Below are positions 1 through 6,894 of a stretch of DNA of 42,362 bases, piece after piece (positions within the stretch are counted from its first letter, which is position 1; every line of letters starts with the position of its first letter). Source of the DNA: Erysipelothrix sp. (GTDB lineage Bacteria > Bacillota_I > Bacilli_A > Erysipelotrichales > Erysipelotrichaceae). The position numbers and the translations under genes were made by a program. The notes under the pieces were generated by a model. That model was not told the DNA's origin and made no database searches. It was given only the letters and a program-made list of their open reading frames with translations. The stretch covers positions 1-42,362 of the forward strand of contig JAAZDN010000035.1 of assembly GCA_012512805.1 (NCBI GenBank), in the 5' to 3' direction.

Positions 1-567
1 AAGGCGACGTTCACTACCTTCACCAGTACTGACTGTTTTAATGTTATTCATACCACTTAAGTAGTTATGGACAACACGACGTTCATCACTTGGTAAGAAA
101 TCTAATGTAGCATCAATTTTAGTCTCTTGAACTTCTCGAGCAATATTGTATACAAAGGATTCCAATTTTTCATAGATGTTTGCCTTGTAATTATTAACAT
201 CCATTACAAGACGGATATTCTTTTTAAAGTGAGCATTTACAGCGCTGCGGATAAGGTTGGTGTAGGCTTTAAGCGTACTTCCTTCTTTTCCAATAACAAT
301 ACTATTGTTTTCAGCATTAAGGAAAATTCGATACATGTTGTCTGAATAAAAGACATCAACGTGCACTGTATGTTGCATATTGTGAAAGAACGTTTCAATG
401 TATTCTTTTGTAAATTCAATAATATCAGCATCAGTAAAGATATTTAAAGTAATACTATCTTCACTTTTCTCTTGAATATTATAATGAATTATAGAAGGAT
501 CAATACCTTCTTCATAGGCAATATCATCTAAGATTTGCTTAATTGACTCTCCGCTGTAAGTTTTCAT
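1..567 (-). CDS. jag: Jag/KhpB (SpoIIIJ-associated) RNA-binding protein, partial
   Basis: This is an open frame of 189 codons read from an ATG at 567 to the window edge, so the C-terminal end is missing. The N-terminal stretch (MKTYSGESIKQILDDIA) fits the Jag-N domain. A KH domain follows, with a GxxG-type loop (VIGKEGSTL) near residue 95. An R3H domain comes next, with the signature ERRVVHNYL and the later TVSTGEGSERR near the edge. KhpB/Jag proteins bind RNA, usually with KhpA, and affect cell elongation and division in Gram-positives. A good ribosome site (GAGGA) precedes the ATG, and only one base separates it from the yidC stop, so the two are co-transcribed. Confidence 0.92.
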   Translation of the reverse strand, partial: MKTYSGESIKQILDDIAYEEGIDPSIIHYNIQEKSEDSITLNIFTDADIIEFTKEYIETFFHNMQHTVHVDVFYSDNMYRIFLNAENNSIVIGKEGSTLKAYTNLIRSAVNAHFKKNIRLVMDVNNYKANIYEKLESFVYNIAREVQETKIDATLDFLPSDERRVVHNYLSGMNNIKTVSTGEGSERRL

Positions 568-568
568 T

Positions 569-1480
569 TTATCGTCCTCGGTTTGCTTTTTCGCGTTCGC
601 GACCAATAATGACATCACCAAGATATGTTCTAACGATGGCCATTAATGATGAGAAGATGTAATAAATTGACATTGTAGTTGGTGTTGTAGCTGCAATGAA
701 GATCATCATCACGATCATCATGTTTGCCATACCACCCATTGGATCCTTAGGTACTTGTGCTTTATCATATGCTTTGAAACTACGTTCTTTTTCCATACGA
801 CGTTTGTTTAAGAACTGTGGAAGTTTCATTGAAATGTATTGTGATCCCATCATTAAGATGATAATAACAATAAAGATCCAACCATTAGGTCCTGCTCTAA
901 AGCCATCAAATGGTTTTTCACTTAAGTTTGCTCCTAAGAATAACCGCGGAGTACTTTCACTATGCCATAATGAGCTTGTATAGTATACCGCTGATAACAT
1001 TGCCATTAATAATGGTAATGGAATAAATGATCCCATTAAAGTTGAGAACATTTTGATATCGTTATCCTTGTACAATCTTTGTGTTTCTTGAGATTTCATC
1101 ATCATCGATTGTTGATCAGTACGACCTTCATATTTCTTTTCAATCTTATTAATTTGAGGTTGTAGAAGTTGCATCTTACTACTTCCTTTTTGTGAGTTAA
1201 GCATTAATGGCATTGTAATTAAGTTAACGAGAATTGTTGCGATTCCAATTCCAGCAATCGTTCCCCAACCTAATACTTCAATAACATAGTTAATAACATA
1301 TGTAATAGGTAAGACAAATAATGCGTTAAATTTACTGTTTGCCCACACTTCACCAAATGAAGTCGTTAACGTATAGAAACTCGTTGGATCATTTAAATCA
1401 GGACGTGAACATCCTACTAATACTACTAGAGCTATTATTGCGAATAAAATTCTTTTTTGCATTCTACTAAAATGGTTCAT
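569..1480 (-). CDS. yidC: YidC/Oxa1-family membrane protein insertase (lipoprotein type)
   Basis: 303-residue membrane insertase of the YidC/SpoIIIJ/OxaA family, which inserts proteins into the cytoplasmic membrane with or without SecYEG. A lipoprotein signal runs to LVGC with Cys24 as the predicted lipidated residue. The YidC core follows with about five membrane segments, a basic cytoplasmic loop (KGSSKMQLLQPQ) and a charged tail (IIGREREKANRGR). The usual groove motif reads VNLITMPL, so the position normally held by a conserved arginine is Asn86. The start at 1480 has GGAGA seven bases upstream and overlaps the rnpA stop by one base. The order rpmH-rnpA-yidC-jag is the standard one. Confidence 0.95.
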   Translation of the reverse strand: MNHFSRMQKRILFAIIALVVLVGCSRPDLNDPTSFYTLTTSFGEVWANSKFNALFVLPITYVINYVIEVLGWGTIAGIGIATILVNLITMPLMLNSQKGSSKMQLLQPQINKIEKKYEGRTDQQSMMMKSQETQRLYKDNDIKMFSTLMGSFIPLPLLMAMLSAVYYTSSLWHSESTPRLFLGANLSEKPFDGFRAGPNGWIFIVIIILMMGSQYISMKLPQFLNKRRMEKERSFKAYDKAQVPKDPMGGMANMMIVMMIFIAATTPTTMSIYYIFSSLMAIVRTYLGDVIIGREREKANRGR

Positions 1481-1815
1481 TAGTATCTCCTTTTTTCTAT
1501 GGTCTTAAATAAGTCTTCTAATTGTTGATAATTAGAATGATAGTCATCTTTGAAATATTTAAATCTCACGATAATGACACAATCAAATGAATAATCTGCT
1601 TTATAGATATCTTGCATCATCATGCGTAACTGGCGCTTTACCTTGTTACGAAAGACGGCATTCCCCATTTTCTTCCCAACGGAGATCCCAGCTCGAGCAT
1701 ATGCTTCAGTCTTGGGTTGATGATAAATCACAAAGTGATGGTTCTTATCTGATTTCTTACGTTCAATCAGTGCTTGAAACTCTGTAGCACTTTTAACTCG
1801 ATATTGTACTTTCAT
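1480..1815 (-). CDS. rnpA: Ribonuclease P protein component
   Basis: 111-residue protein subunit of RNase P, which helps the catalytic RNA remove tRNA 5' leaders. The family signature is present: a phenylalanine-containing N-terminal segment (ATEFQALIERKK), AGISVGKKMGNAV, and the RNR box RNKVKRQLR around residues 55-65. Length is normal. It sits between rpmH and yidC as in most bacteria. There is no recognisable Shine-Dalgarno sequence: the ATG follows a hairpin plus U-run and a TATAAT-like sequence directly, so expression may be leaderless or coupled in an unusual way. Confidence 0.95.
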   Translation of the reverse strand: MKVQYRVKSATEFQALIERKKSDKNHHFVIYHQPKTEAYARAGISVGKKMGNAVFRNKVKRQLRMMMQDIYKADYSFDCVIIVRFKYFKDDYHSNYQQLEDLFKTIEKRRY

Positions 1816-1825
1816 ATTAAATTAT

Positions 1826-1847
1826 AAAAAAGTCACCAATTGGTGAC
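1826..1847 (-). terminator. Hairpin with U-run between rpmH and rnpA
   Basis: On the minus strand GTCACCAATTGGTGAC forms a perfect six-base-pair stem with an AATT loop, followed by six T. It lies five bases after the rpmH stop and ends 11 bases before the rnpA ATG. It looks like an intrinsic terminator or attenuator that would let rpmH be made in excess over rnpA. Confidence 0.7.
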
Positions 1848-1851
1848 AGTT

Positions 1852-1987
1852 TTATGCTGACAATACCTTTCTGCCTTTTTTTCTACGACGGGCTAAGACG
1901 CGACGTCCACCAGGTGTAGCCATTCTTGCTCTAAAGCCATGTACGTTTTTTCTTTTTCTTTTACTAGGCTGATATGTTCTTTTCATA
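1852..1987 (-). CDS. rpmH: 50S ribosomal protein L34, apparent frameshift at the start
   Basis: The minus-strand frame ending at TAA 1852-1854 encodes almost a whole L34, 43 residues from the second residue onward ([17 protein letters not shown]... ending [13 protein letters not shown]). This is the basic protein of the large subunit near the peptide exit side. The expected ATG is at 1987-1985 behind a strong GGAGGT site, but the run after it has five A instead of four. Read from that ATG the frame gives MKKNISA and then stops; read back from L34 it meets TGA immediately before the second codon. One base too many at 1981-1984 explains both. The gene is surely L34; whether the indel is real or a homopolymer error cannot be told here. 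Confidence 0.88.
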
Positions 1988-2076
1988 TAAAGTTACCTCC
2001 AATTCTGTTTTCTTTATATATCAAATTACCAAATTACAGGAAACTACTTTGGACCTGCAATAGTATTTGCTAGTAG

Positions 2077-2105
2077 ATTATACATAAAATCAGCACATAA
2101 GTCAA
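2077..2105 (-). promoter_or_regulatory. rpmH promoter
   Basis: On the minus strand TTGACT (2105-2100) and TATAAT (2082-2077) are separated by exactly 17 bases, a near-consensus housekeeping sigma promoter. Transcription would start about 2070, giving a leader of roughly 80 bases before rpmH. Confidence 0.85.
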
Positions 2106-2313
2106 TGAACATGGCTCAAATAGGCATCGAAACTTTATCCCCCATTTCATCCAAATAAATTCATAGGATCATATCTATTATGTATAGTATAGAAATAAAA
2201 TTATTTAACCGTTTATTAACCTCATATAACTACTTTTTAGCTCGATTATGTTTTGCAATTATTAATATTAAAATTAAGAACTCACTTACTATTTTATTTG
2301 ACTTATATTAACT

Positions 2314-2500
2314 TTATGTACCATTCTTTAATAACATCTTTCGACGGATGATGATTGCTGTCGTTTGAATAATAAGAACACCCATGAATATTCTAAATCC
2401 GAGTGCTAATTTGTTCATAAAAATATAGGTACCAATGCCTATAGCTAAAGGTGATACTATGTTAAACCAGCCGTGCCGCACATACTGCCACTATTCTCAT
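2314..2500 (-). pseudogene. Decayed small membrane-protein gene
   Basis: A minus-strand ATG at 2500, behind GGAGG, opens a frame that stops after 12 codons. A shifted frame then runs to TAA at 2314 and encodes a hydrophobic stretch (FNIVSPLAIGIGTYIFMNKL, then FRIFMGVLIIQTTAIIIRRK). This looks like a small membrane protein of one or two spans broken by a frameshift. Its start would overlap the stop of the preceding remnant by ATGA, as in a translationally coupled pair. I do not recognise the family. Confidence 0.4.
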
Positions 2501-2634
2501 TTTTGACCTCCCATAATCGTAAATATTTCCTCTACATTTGTTGCATTGATCAGTGCATGATTATTATCATCATACACAAGACAACGTGCAATATCCGCTA
2601 TGATTATTAATTGATCAATAAATATATCCTTACT
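2497..2634 (-). pseudogene. C-terminal remnant of an unknown gene
   Basis: An open minus-strand frame of 45 codons ending at TGA 2497-2499. It has no start codon and is bounded upstream by TAA at 2637-2635. The translation ends NATNVEEIFTIMGGQK and looks protein-like, mixing hydrophobic and acidic residues. It is probably the tail of a truncated gene that was coupled to the membrane-protein remnant just downstream. The rest of 1988-2697 is AT-rich and shows no other gene besides the rpmH promoter. Confidence 0.35.
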
Positions 2635-2697
2635 TTATAATGGTTTATTGGGGTTTATTATTTATTTTTTAATTGATTTTTATGTGATCTAATTATA

Positions 2698-2985
2698 CTA
2701 GTTTGTGTAAGATTGATCGAGTTCTTTCAACATGTCATACACTGCTTCATATGTTTCACAGACATCTGAAGGTACTGTATAGTTATTTGTGAAATCACGT
2801 AGGGCACTGAAATCTTCTTTAAGATTCTTTGTATCCTTTTCTTGAATTTTTAAGCTTAATCCTTCATATACTCTTTTGACATCATGAAACTCTGGGTGTG
2901 ATCCTCCATGTACACGTGCAACAACTGGAACGTATTGTTCTAGTTTTTCAAAGTTCTTTTCTAATACTTCATTAAATTTTTCCAT
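2698..2985 (-). CDS. Small RIC/hemerythrin-like histidine-containing protein
   Basis: 95-residue soluble, mainly helical protein. The segment VARVHGGSHPEFHDVKRVY (His26, His30, His34) and the C-terminal NYTVPSDVCETYEAVYDML resemble small Firmicutes proteins grouped with the RIC/ScdA iron-centre repair (hemerythrin-like) family. The spaced histidines could bind metal. This assignment is from remembered family pattern and is moderate. AGGAGA lies 7-8 bases before the ATG. The gene stands alone: a terminator of the upstream uracil permease precedes it, and an inverted repeat sits in its promoter region, suggesting its own control. Confidence 0.6.
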   Translation of the reverse strand: MEKFNEVLEKNFEKLEQYVPVVARVHGGSHPEFHDVKRVYEGLSLKIQEKDTKNLKEDFSALRDFTNNYTVPSDVCETYEAVYDMLKELDQSYTN

Positions 2986-3056
2986 TTTATGTCTCCTATC
3001 TTTCTCAAGGCTTGCTTGATTGTGTCTCCATCTTATCGTGATTTAGATTGTAAGTA

Positions 3057-3072
3057 CTTGACGCCTGTCAAG
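3057..3072. promoter_or_regulatory. Inverted repeat (possible operator) upstream of the RIC-like gene
   Basis: CTTGAC-GCCT-GTCAAG is a perfect six-base inverted repeat about 70 bases before the ATG of the gene ending at 2698. Read on the minus strand it contains TTGACA, so it may overlap a -35 element and serve as a repressor site. No T-run follows, so it is not a terminator. Confidence 0.35.
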
Positions 3073-3080
3073 TTTTAGCA

Positions 3081-3107
3081 AAAACTAGAAAAAAAGATTC
3101 TAGTTTT
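3081..3107 (-). terminator. Terminator after uracil permease
   Basis: AAAACTAGAA and TTCTAGTTTT form a ten-base-pair stem with a seven-base loop, with A and T runs on either side. It lies 35 bases past the permease stop at 3142 on the minus strand. Confidence 0.7.
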
Positions 3108-3141
3108 CACTAGAACCCTTGAATATATTGTTTTATGTTAA

Positions 3142-4422
3142 CTATACGTCTTTTGGTAATACTAGGTTTAATACAATCCCTAGGATTGCAGCGAGTGCCA
3201 TTCCTTCTAACATGAAGCCTCCACCAAATTGGATGACTGCTCCACCTAATCCAACGACGATCATTGTACTTGCGATGATGACGTTGCGTTGTAGTGAGAA
3301 GTTTACTTTTTCATCAACTAAGATACTTAATCCGTTTGATCCGATAACTCCGAATAAGACGATTGATAGTCCACCGAGTACTGGATCTGGTATTGTTCTG
3401 ATTAATGCTGTGAATGGTGCGATGAATGAGAGGATGATTGCGATTACCGCAGCTCCCATAACAACGTATACTGATCCAACTTTTGTCATTCCGATAACAC
3501 CTGTATTTTCACCGTATGTTGTAGTATCTGGTCCACCGATTAAACAGCTGATTGTTGAAGCGACACCATCTCCGATTAATGTTCTTGCATATCCTGGATC
3601 TTTCGCAAAGTTTTTACCTGTGATTTTTGATAAGACAGAGTGTGCTCCGATATGTTCACTAATTGTTACAAATGCGATCGGTATAATTGCTAGGGCACGA
3701 CCTGTTACTCTAAAGTCGTATGTATCGAAGTTACCAACTTTTACTGGGAACATAAACTCAGGAACTTTAATCCATCCTGCTCTTGCTGCTTCAACGACGG
3801 GTGTGAAATCAATCATACCGAGTGCTGTTGCTGTAAGGTATCCTGTAACAATTCCAAGTAAGAATGGAATAAGTTTTGAGAAGCCTTTACCCCAGATTGT
3901 GAAGATAACTACTGTTGAGAATGATACGAGTGCTACGAGCGCTGTTTTCCATTCAAAACCATTTTCTCCGACTACAAGTCCTGCTTGTGATACTGCGTTT
4001 GCTGACATTCCAAACCCGATGATAATGATCATTGATCCAATAACTACTGTTGGAAGTAATTTATCAATCCAGTCTGTACCAATAAGTTTAACTACAAATC
4101 CTACTGCGATAACTGTTAGTCCCGCGAAGACTAATCCACTTTGTCCTGCTGACATTTCTCCAGCCATGTTCGCTGCAGTTACTGCTCCGATAAATGAGAA
4201 TGATGATCCTAAATACATCGGTACTTTTTTCTTCGTTAAGAAGATATAGATTAGTGTACCAATCCCTGATGTGAAGAGTGCAACCCCAATTGATCTTCCT
4301 GTTAATATCGGAACTAAAATTGTTGCTCCGAACATCGCAAAAACGTGTTGGAATGATAACATCAACCATTTAACTGGTTGTGGTTTCTCATCAATTCCAA
4401 TGACTAAATTATTTTCATTCAT
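3142..4422 (-). CDS. uraA: Uracil permease (NCS2 family)
   Basis: 426-residue nucleobase transporter of the NCS2/UraA (PyrP) type, expected to import uracil with protons. It has about 12-14 hydrophobic segments, the N-terminal motif GIDEKPQPVKWLMLSFQH, the substrate-site region TISEHIGAHSVL, and the family signature GGPDTTTYGENTGVIGMTKV. Start choice: an upstream TTG at 4428 is one base from the ribosome site, whereas the ATG at 4422 has GAGGG seven bases before it, so the ATG is taken. The leader carries a PyrR-binding loop and a terminator, which ties the gene to pyrimidine control and supports uracil as substrate. Confidence 0.93.
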   Translation of the reverse strand: MNENNLVIGIDEKPQPVKWLMLSFQHVFAMFGATILVPILTGRSIGVALFTSGIGTLIYIFLTKKKVPMYLGSSFSFIGAVTAANMAGEMSAGQSGLVFAGLTVIAVGFVVKLIGTDWIDKLLPTVVIGSMIIIIGFGMSANAVSQAGLVVGENGFEWKTALVALVSFSTVVIFTIWGKGFSKLIPFLLGIVTGYLTATALGMIDFTPVVEAARAGWIKVPEFMFPVKVGNFDTYDFRVTGRALAIIPIAFVTISEHIGAHSVLSKITGKNFAKDPGYARTLIGDGVASTISCLIGGPDTTTYGENTGVIGMTKVGSVYVVMGAAVIAIILSFIAPFTALIRTIPDPVLGGLSIVLFGVIGSNGLSILVDEKVNFSLQRNVIIASTMIVVGLGGAVIQFGGGFMLEGMALAAILGIVLNLVLPKDV

Positions 4423-4452
4423 GTACAATCCCTCTTTCTCGTAGATCTCAAA

Positions 4453-4476
4453 TAAAAAGAACTCGCAAAGAGTCCT
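4453..4476 (-). terminator. Attenuator terminator of the pyr leader
   Basis: On the minus strand GGACTC-TTTGC-GAGTTC is followed by a U-rich tail (TTTTTATTT). It sits between the PyrR-binding loop and the uracil permease start and would be the PyrR-promoted terminator. Confidence 0.8.
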
Positions 4477-4493
4477 AAAGGGTATGTAATTCG

Positions 4494-4524
4494 CCTTATT
4501 AGTCTCACAGGACTAACTTAAAGG
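4494..4524 (-). promoter_or_regulatory. PyrR-binding leader element
   Basis: The minus-strand RNA contains CCUUUAAGUUAGUCCUGUGAGACUAAUAAGG split over a bulged hairpin: outer arms CCUU and AAGG, then the conserved AGUCC-UGUGAG-ACU loop. This matches the PyrR anti-antiterminator motif of Firmicutes pyr operons. With UMP or UTP present, PyrR should bind here and favour the terminator at 4453-4476, shutting off uracil uptake. Confidence 0.85.
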
Positions 4525-4538
4525 ACCTACTCTAATAG

Positions 4539-4566
4539 ATTATAGCACATAATTAATGCTTGGCAA
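4539..4566 (-). promoter_or_regulatory. Promoter of the pyr-controlled uracil permease
   Basis: Minus-strand TTGCCA (4566-4561) and TATAAT (4544-4539) are 16 bases apart. The start of transcription would fall just upstream of the PyrR-binding loop, as expected for a transcription-attenuation leader. Confidence 0.75.
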
Positions 4567-4703
4567 CTTGTAAACACTTTTTAATTTAAATTTTATATAT
4601 TTTCTATCTTACTTATTTGTAATGGTCTTATATTATATATAGTGATACTATTTTATTAAGAATACTGATGCATATTATTAATTTATAGTGAGGAGGAATT
4701 TTT

Positions 4704-5147
4704 ATGCAAAGGTTATATAAACTTGTGATTTTGAGTTGTCTATTATTTTTAGTTGGCTGTTCTTCAAATGATCGTGTCCTAATTTGTAACTACAGGGATA
4801 CAGGAATTGTTTATGACTTACTTGTTCGAGAAGTGAAGGGTGATATTACATATGCCACCACAACATTTTATGTTGAGCAGTTAAACAGTGACGTTTCTGA
4901 TTCAGATATTTCCAGTTATAAAGAACAACTTAAGTCTTTTGCTCATTTGGATTTAGATAGCGTATATCGATATACTGATGGAGTTGCTTTGAGTTCGTTT
5001 ATTAATCTTCAAGATTTTGATAAAAACCTTGATTATAGTATTTGGTTTGAAGATTTCAATTCATCTACTGAAATCTCATTTAAATCTTTACAAGAGCAAG
5101 CAAAGAATGCACTTGATTGTAAAGTAAGTAGTATAAAGACATCCTAG
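4704..5147 (+). CDS. Small predicted lipoprotein of unknown function
   Basis: 147-residue protein with a short basic N-terminus, a hydrophobic segment and the lipobox LVGC (Cys19), so it should be lipid-anchored on the outer face of the membrane. After the anchor comes a Ser/Asn-rich start and a probable beta-rich domain of about 120 residues with two further cysteines (ICNYRD and ALDCKV), which could pair. I do not recognise the family; DUF1307/YehR-type lipoproteins are a loose possibility. AGGAGG precedes the ATG by eight bases. It is monocistronic, closed by a terminator 17 bases downstream, and points away from the uracil permease. Confidence 0.8.
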   Translation: MQRLYKLVILSCLLFLVGCSSNDRVLICNYRDTGIVYDLLVREVKGDITYATTTFYVEQLNSDVSDSDISSYKEQLKSFAHLDLDSVYRYTDGVALSSFINLQDFDKNLDYSIWFEDFNSSTEISFKSLQEQAKNALDCKVSSIKTS

Positions 5148-5164
5148 AAATATTAGTTCTTTAG

Positions 5165-5197
5165 GGTACAAAATCATCGAGATTATGTACCTTTTTT
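5165..5197 (+). terminator. Terminator after the lipoprotein gene
   Basis: GGTACA...TGTACC with inner pairing AATC/GATT and a six-T tail, starting 17 bases after the stop codon. Confidence 0.85.
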
Positions 5198-5237
5198 GAT
5201 ATTTACTGTAAGATTACGCTTACAATAGTGATGTTTG

Positions 5238-5266
5238 TTGACAGGTGGTTTTTAATGTTTTATACT
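5238..5266 (+). promoter_or_regulatory. Promoter of the guanine-riboswitch permease gene
   Basis: A consensus TTGACA (5238-5243) and TATACT (5261-5266) with a 17-base spacer lie just before the purine aptamer. Confidence 0.85.
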
Positions 5267-5278
5267 TTCAGTGATTGA

Positions 5279-5356
5279 GATCAAATATAATGTCCTTAAT
5301 AAGGTAGGACAGTATCTACCAATAACCCGTAAAGTTATTGACTATCGTGATAACGT
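5279..5356 (+). promoter_or_regulatory. Purine (guanine-type) riboswitch
   Basis: The three-way-junction purine aptamer can be traced. TATAAT forms the J1/2 strand at 5286-5291. P2 is TGTCC/GGACA. TATCTACC is the J2/3 core. P3 is CAATAAC/GTTATTG with a CCGTAAA loop like that of the xpt aptamer, and GACTAT is the J3/1 strand. The base equivalent to position 74 is C (5342), which specifies guanine or hypoxanthine rather than adenine. P1 is weak and I cannot place its ends exactly. No clear terminator follows; TCCTC at 5365-5369 can pair with GAGGA at 5395-5399 in the ribosome site, so control may act on translation. Confidence 0.88.
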
Positions 5357-5409
5357 AACAATTATCCTCGATATATTTGCTTGATCAAATACAGGAGGAG
5401 AATAGAACT

Positions 5410-6777
5410 ATGGCTAAAAAAATTAGTAGCTTTTTTAAGCTTGACGAGAACAAGACAACAATCTCAACTGAAGTCTTAGCAGGCTTTACAACGTACTTTG
5501 CGATGGCATACATTTTAATTGTTAACCCGCAAATTTTATCAGAAGCAGGACTTCCAAGTAACGGTGTCTATGTGGCAACAATCGCAGCAGCATTTGTTGG
5601 GACAATCGTTATGGGATTATTTGCAAACGTTCCTTATGCGCAAGCACCAGGGATGGGATTAAACGCATTCTTTACGTACACAGTAGTATTTAAATTAGGT
5701 TATACACCTTATGAAGCATTAGCATTGGTCTTCATTTGTGGGATGATCAACATCTTAATTACTGTTACAAGTGTTAGAAAACATATCGTTCGTGCAATTC
5801 CAGAAACACTTCAACAAGCAATCGGAGCTGGTATTGGATTATTCATCGCATACATCGGATTATTAAACGTAAACTTTATCGGATTTGGAGCAGGTGTTCC
5901 AGAATTATCAGGATTTGCTGATCCATCAGTACAACTTGCAATGATCGGTTTAGTAATTATGATTGTTCTATTAATTAAGAAAGTAAAAGGTGCAATGTTG
6001 ATCGGTATCATTGCTACTACATTAATCGGTATTCCTATGGGTGTTGTTGACGTGAGCAACCTTAGCCTCGTAAGTGGATATTCAGAAGTATTTGCTGATT
6101 TCGGATCAATCTTCGGAAAAGCATTAGGTAGTGAAGGAATTGTAAGCTTATTTAAAAACCATAGCTTAATTGCAGTCTTCCCAATTATCTTTGCATTCAG
6201 CTTAACTGACACATTTGATACAATTGGAACATTCATTGGTACAGGACGTCGTTCAGGTATCTTCACTGATGATGATGTTGAAAACTTAGAGAATGGAAAA
6301 GGGTTCTCATCAAAAATGGACCGTGCAATGTTCGCAGACGCAATCGCAACTTCAGTAGGATCAATCTTCGGAACATCAAACACAACAACATTCGTTGAAA
6401 GTTCTGCAGGTATTGAAGCAGGTGGACGTACTGGATTAACTTCAGTTGTTACAGCATTATTATTTGTCGCATCATTAATCATTGCACCAATCGTTCAATT
6501 AGTTCCTGCAGCAGCAACTGCTCCAGCATTAATTATCGTAGGTATCCTTATGAGTTCATCATTTGCTGATATCGACTGGTCAGACTTCAGTGTTGCTGTA
6601 CCAGCGTTTATTACAGTTGTAATGACAGTATTAACATACAGTATCTCTAATGGTCTAGCATTTGGATTCATTGCTTACATCGTTGTTAAAGTTGCCCTAG
6701 GCGAAGCAAACAAAGTACACCCAATTGTTTATGGAAGTACATTACTATTCATCTTAAGTTTCATCATCGGAGCTTAG
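5410..6777 (+). CDS. pbuG: Guanine/hypoxanthine permease (AzgA-type NCS2)
   Basis: 455-residue membrane transporter of the AzgA/PbuG group, which imports guanine and hypoxanthine. The N-terminal TISTEVLAGFTTYFAMAYILIVNP, split here over the first span, is typical. APGMGLNAFF, SLTDTFDTIGT and the SNTTTFVESSAGIEAGGRTGLTS region mark the nucleobase site. About 12-14 membrane segments are visible. An upstream in-frame TTG at 5377 is rejected because AGGAGGAG lies between it and the ATG at 5410. The guanine riboswitch in the leader agrees with the substrate, and a strong terminator closes the unit. Confidence 0.92.
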   Translation: MAKKISSFFKLDENKTTISTEVLAGFTTYFAMAYILIVNPQILSEAGLPSNGVYVATIAAAFVGTIVMGLFANVPYAQAPGMGLNAFFTYTVVFKLGYTPYEALALVFICGMINILITVTSVRKHIVRAIPETLQQAIGAGIGLFIAYIGLLNVNFIGFGAGVPELSGFADPSVQLAMIGLVIMIVLLIKKVKGAMLIGIIATTLIGIPMGVVDVSNLSLVSGYSEVFADFGSIFGKALGSEGIVSLFKNHSLIAVFPIIFAFSLTDTFDTIGTFIGTGRRSGIFTDDDVENLENGKGFSSKMDRAMFADAIATSVGSIFGTSNTTTFVESSAGIEAGGRTGLTSVVTALLFVASLIIAPIVQLVPAAATAPALIIVGILMSSSFADIDWSDFSVAVPAFITVVMTVLTYSISNGLAFGFIAYIVVKVALGEANKVHPIVYGSTLLFILSFIIGA

Positions 6778-6800
6778 TAAAAATCAATTAGAATATTTTA

Positions 6801-6834
6801 AAGCCATATCTTAAATACAAGATATGGCTTTTAT
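6801..6834 (+). terminator. Terminator after pbuG
   Basis: AAGCCATATCTT and AAGATATGGCTT form a perfect 12-base-pair stem with a six-base loop and a T-rich tail, 24 bases past the stop. Confidence 0.9.
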
Positions 6835-6894
6835 TATGCATTAATTTCTTTTCTAAAATTGATTAATCAATAATATTAACTACTCTCCATACAA

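Noticed and set aside
3119-4249. Long open frame of 376 codons on the plus strand
   Set aside because: It is antisense to the uracil permease, has a Pro/Thr/Ile-rich composition typical of a reverse-strand shadow, and no ribosome site.
5377-5409. Upstream TTG start extending pbuG by 11 codons
   Set aside because: The ribosome site lies inside the extension, just before the ATG at 5410, and the family begins at MAKK.
5811-6482. Minus-strand open frame of 223 codons
   Set aside because: Antisense shadow of pbuG with low-complexity Asn/Ile/Pro composition and no ribosome site.
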